Below are positions 60,530 to 64,000 of a stretch of DNA of 64,000 nucleotides, one piece after another. The notes below the pieces were generated by a model. The model did no database searches. It had not been told where the DNA came from and saw only the letters and a program-made list of their open reading frames with translations. The DNA lies in the NCBI GenBank assembly GCA_963978905.1, contig OZ022261.1, forward strand, positions 11,471,992 to 11,535,991, in the 5' to 3' direction. Each line of letters opens with the position of its first letter. Positions within the stretch are counted from its first letter, which is position 1. A program made the position numbers and the translations under genes. This DNA comes from Trichostrongylus colubriformis (Eukaryota; Nematoda; Chromadorea; Rhabditida; Trichostrongylidae).

Positions 60530-63080
60530 TACTGATGGTAGGAGCTGGAAGAAATCATTGAATTTCACCTGTTCCGGGCCATTGAGAATTTTACTCACCA
60601 TAACGACATTATTAACTTTCCTCCTAAATAGTTTTCAACCCGAGTAGTTCATTGCGGGAAAAGAAGTCCGGCTTTGAAGTGTAAGAGAAACCAAAGCAAC
60701 GTAAAAATAGTTAACGTGTGAAGCTATTCTGAACAGCCTCTAGTCTTTTGACACAAAACTGCATGGGTTGAACACTGTGGTACCATACGCGAGGACTGGC
60801 TTAACATAGTTTTTCTTATATGCGACTAGGAGAACTTGTGGATTGGTGGATAGAGTTTAATAAGTTGTAAATTTCCACCAGCGTTGATTCACCACGCAAG
60901 AAGGAACGAATGGACTCGCGCAGACATCTAACCTAATCGATGGTTCTTTTGTCGGTGGTCGATTTCATGGTATTGAGGACGGCAAAAATTTAATGCGACT
61001 AGTTCTCGTGAACAGATAGTCATATTTTCCCGATGCGCTCCTCAAGAACATACAGGTTAAGAAAGTCTGCTGTTGAACCTCCAATATAAATTAATCATTT
61101 TGGCAAATTGTACCTCTCTAGTTTGAACACAATTGATAAGTACACAAATAAATATCGGCATAGAACATCTCAGCATGATCGAAACCGGTTGAGTATGTTG
61201 CGATTATAATGGTGAGCCAGGACTGCAGATTATACATATATTTATCTAATTATATATAATTATTAAGAATATGAAGGTTAGCTCCAGAAAGGGTGCTTTA
61301 TTTGCCTCTCCTCATACACTAGCCCTTTGATATACTTCGGAATTTCTAACGGTAGTAATTCAGACAACGGGGTTATTCCATAGAACCCCCCCCCCCCGGG
61401 GGCATTCCGGTATAAAATATCATCGCCATATTCGAGACCTCCGGAGGCATTCTTTTTTACCCTGAAATCCTAAGTTTAAAGACACCTTTCAATCTTAGGT
61501 GACGAGTGGTGATCTCAGAAAAATGGTGAGAATTGCCGAGCGTTTCTTCAATTCAGTGACGTCAATCTTATCATTTCTGGCACTTTCGTCCCCTTCACCA
61601 ATCTCTCTCCCTTACTTCACTATGACAGATGGGTGACGTCTCAGATTGATATAAATAGATGTTGTAAGTAACGAATAAAAAACTTTTGCTATAATTTGGT
61701 GCGAACTGCCGCAAATGGTCTAGCCCCTGAAAAGCGAATGGGTAAAACTGTGTCAGCATAGAATCGATGACATTTTTTGATCGATTATCAGGACGGCACT
61801 AAAAAAAAGCAACGTAGTGAATTCTCCCAGACATGAACCTACATTACTGTTTGGTTTAAAACGGCTGTAAATATACTCTAAACGCGAAAAGGTTACCAGA
61901 CTTGTTGAAGCCATTCTCGAGAAGGTTGCCGTCATTTTCGAATCAATTTTTGCATGTGAGCGATGTATCGGGCATGTGGAAGCAAAACCACTTCATTTTT
62001 CGCCGTCAGAGCTATGCCACTATTATTTCCAGAAAAATGCGGCATTAATCAGGTCGGAACCTGCTCTTTCAACCACATATGAAACCTAGACACGCTTTCA
62101 GAAGTTGCGCTATTCCAACCATTTTTAGGTCATACAAAAGCACGATTTTTAGGTAGTGGCATAAGATGCCTCTAAATTTCTAGGAAATAGTCGCAGTTAC
62201 ATAAGGAATATAACGATTAGTTTTGGGAAGGATGTTGCCAGCCGTGGACAACAAAAGAATAGCCATGCAAAACAACGGCAAGAGAGACAGGTCCAAATGA
62301 TGCATACTTTGGTCACTTTTTCATGGCTTGTCGTAAGCGCGGATTACCAAAATTCTGCGAAGGAGTCCTTTACATAGCAATGCAACCTTTCAATAAAAAC
62401 CGACCGAAATTCACCGGAAGTACGCTCTTCTTCGTTGAATAGATAAGGTCCCAGCGCTTCCCGCGTTGACGTCAAAACCCCCACACCAAAAGATAGATAA
62501 GCTATTCAAAAAACAGCGCAAAGTAAGATGCAAAAGTACTACATGATTACTTATGAATCTAGGATGTGTCCAATACGGATCACTACTTCTTGTCTTTCCG
62601 AAGCATCTCCCAGGGAGATATAGTTTTGGGAAAAGAGGGATTTAAGGATTGCCCTTCATGAATGAGATTTTATGGAAAGAAAACTCCGAATAAGAAAGTG
62701 GGATTTGCAATGTAATTGTAAAGTGTGCTAAATCTAATGGTTATGTTTCGTTACAATCAATTGTGTTGGAGCGGAATTATATCTGTCAAAGGGAATTATA
62801 TCTGTCAAAGTTTGGCAATTTAAGACGGTGGGTACTTTGTGACCGACCTAATATTTATAGGGCACCTTTATGAAGCACACTGTCAGTAGTACTCCAGGTA
62901 GTTGTAGGACTTCGCCCTGGCGAGACATAATTATGTTGTCATACGTGTACAGTAGCTGTCACCTTGGGATACTGGAGTCGCGAAATAGCAATTACTGTGA
63001 CGTGGTTTGTTCTGTACCACTCTAAACGACCTGGTGACAAATGCCTCGCGTATTTCATGCGGGGCGGCTCCAGTTCTATT
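60530..63080. other. No gene recognised
   Basis: AT-rich with scattered short ORFs. A C-run followed by a short G-run lies at about 61386-61402. Confidence 0.35.
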
Positions 63081-63084
63081 CCGC

Positions 63085-63440
63085 GATTCGCCACGAGTCG
63101 ATAGGTATGAATGCGTTCATCCCTAATTGAATGAGATTTTTGGCGTACCGGCTTATCTGCGCATCCGCGATTTGAGATTTTTGGCGATGCCACGTACCAC
63201 CACCTCAGTTCATTTCCATTGTGGCAAATAGCCAAAATCGCGGATGCGCCGATCCGCCAATTCTCGCGGATGCGCCGATACGCTCACTTTCTTGATCGAT
63301 ACGTATCTTATGCACGACGCGAATGCGCCAATTCTCTCAAATCGTGGATGCGCGAATGCGCTCATTTCCTCGATCGATGCGTATATTTCATTTTACGCAG
63401 ACGCACAAAAAATCCCTTCAGTTAGGTATGAACGCAGCCT
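63085..63440. repeat. GCGGATGCGCC repeat cluster with inverted ends
   Basis: Multiple copies of CGCGGATGCGC-like text and two of TCGATCGATRCGTAT occur. The ends carry TATGAATGCG and TATGAACGCAGCCTAT. Probably another foldback related to family E. Confidence 0.6.
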
Positions 63441-64000
63441 ATCGATTTTCGCGTGGCGGTAAAAGGACTACAAACTGCTTACAAAGTATAACTACGCCCC
63501 AAGGCGAGCACAAATGTGAAAGCAATTTGAAGCTCCAAGTGTTGAATAAAGGAAACGGTTACTGCTGCACTACGGTAGCGTAGAAAGTACTCACTTCAAC
63601 AAGGGTGTAGATTGGAACACACGGATTTTGACCTTCGGTATGTGACCTGTGACAGCCTCTAGCCTTTGTCCCGTGCCTTGCTTTTTCAGAGAATTTGTTC
63701 ATGTAAATTCTATCCTCTCTACAGGTCTACTCCGCTGCTCTGCTGTATGTATGACTGGGTAATGCTACCGTGACATAATGCTCAAAAAAGGTTAATTTTC
63801 GGATTGAGAAAAAATTTTCTAATTAAAAATCACAGAGAACACGCCAAGGAGACGGGCATGGTCACCGCGTGATCTGGCGAACCTTCTAGCCGTGTGTCCC
63901 AGCCGTCACCCCAACTACACACATGGGCCTTCTGCATCTAGTGAAGTAGTGTATAAGAAGGGGGGGGGGGTGTACACATTGGTACGAATGACCTCCTTCG
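63441..64000. other. No gene recognised
   Basis: Short ORFs and a G-run at about 63960-63970. Confidence 0.3.

Overview
The window looks like nuclear DNA of a parasitic nematode, probably a strongylid of the hookworm type. The grounds are compact spliced genes whose introns end in TTTCAG-like sites, several introns of only 36-60 nt, a full propionyl-CoA carboxylase beta gene, an RTE-class retrotransposon, tRNA-derived SINEs and a very dense load of palindromic MITEs. The species assignment is an inference. No rRNA, CRISPR array or bacterial-type operon was seen.

Layout. (1) 3.2-10.0 kb, minus strand: a seven-exon protein kinase whose introns hold a SINE and several MITEs, with a mariner-type MITE (2157-3193) just after its last recognised exon. 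(2) 10.4-20.9 kb: mostly repeats and no convincing gene. (3) 20.9-24.3 kb, minus strand: a nearly full-length but broken RTE element. (4) 24-28 kb: SINE and TTAA MITE copies. (5) 28.9-32.8 kb, plus strand: a visibly AT-rich Penelope-like element with an intact 962-aa ORF. Its domains are permuted (N-terminal GIY-YIG, CxC linker, C-terminal RT), the Naiad type. (6) 33.0-46 kb: unrecognised but phase-consistent spliced genes mixed with SINEs and foldbacks. (7) 49.4-52.6 kb, plus strand: a Gln/Pro-rich gene of at least five exons. (8) 53.8-56.8 kb, minus strand: a complete 14-exon PCCB gene, tail to tail with gene 7. (9) 57-64 kb: repeats and one possible exon.

The most notable observation lies 3' of the Penelope-like ORF. 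At 32506-32584 two adjacent perfect hairpins (10 bp and 9 bp stems) carry loops that together contain every conserved nucleotide of a hammerhead ribozyme. One loop holds the CUGANGA strand flanked by the 5' halves of stems I and II. The other holds the UH cleavage site, the 3' halves of stems I and II, and GAA. The core can form only by a loop-loop (kissing) pseudoknot, so a search for canonical type I, II or III hammerheads would miss it. N-terminal-EN Penelope-like elements were described (from memory) as lacking canonical hammerhead motifs, so this may be how they supply one.

Exon structures were derived by hand from splice-site sequence and codon phase. Where consecutive exons agree in phase, this is stated.
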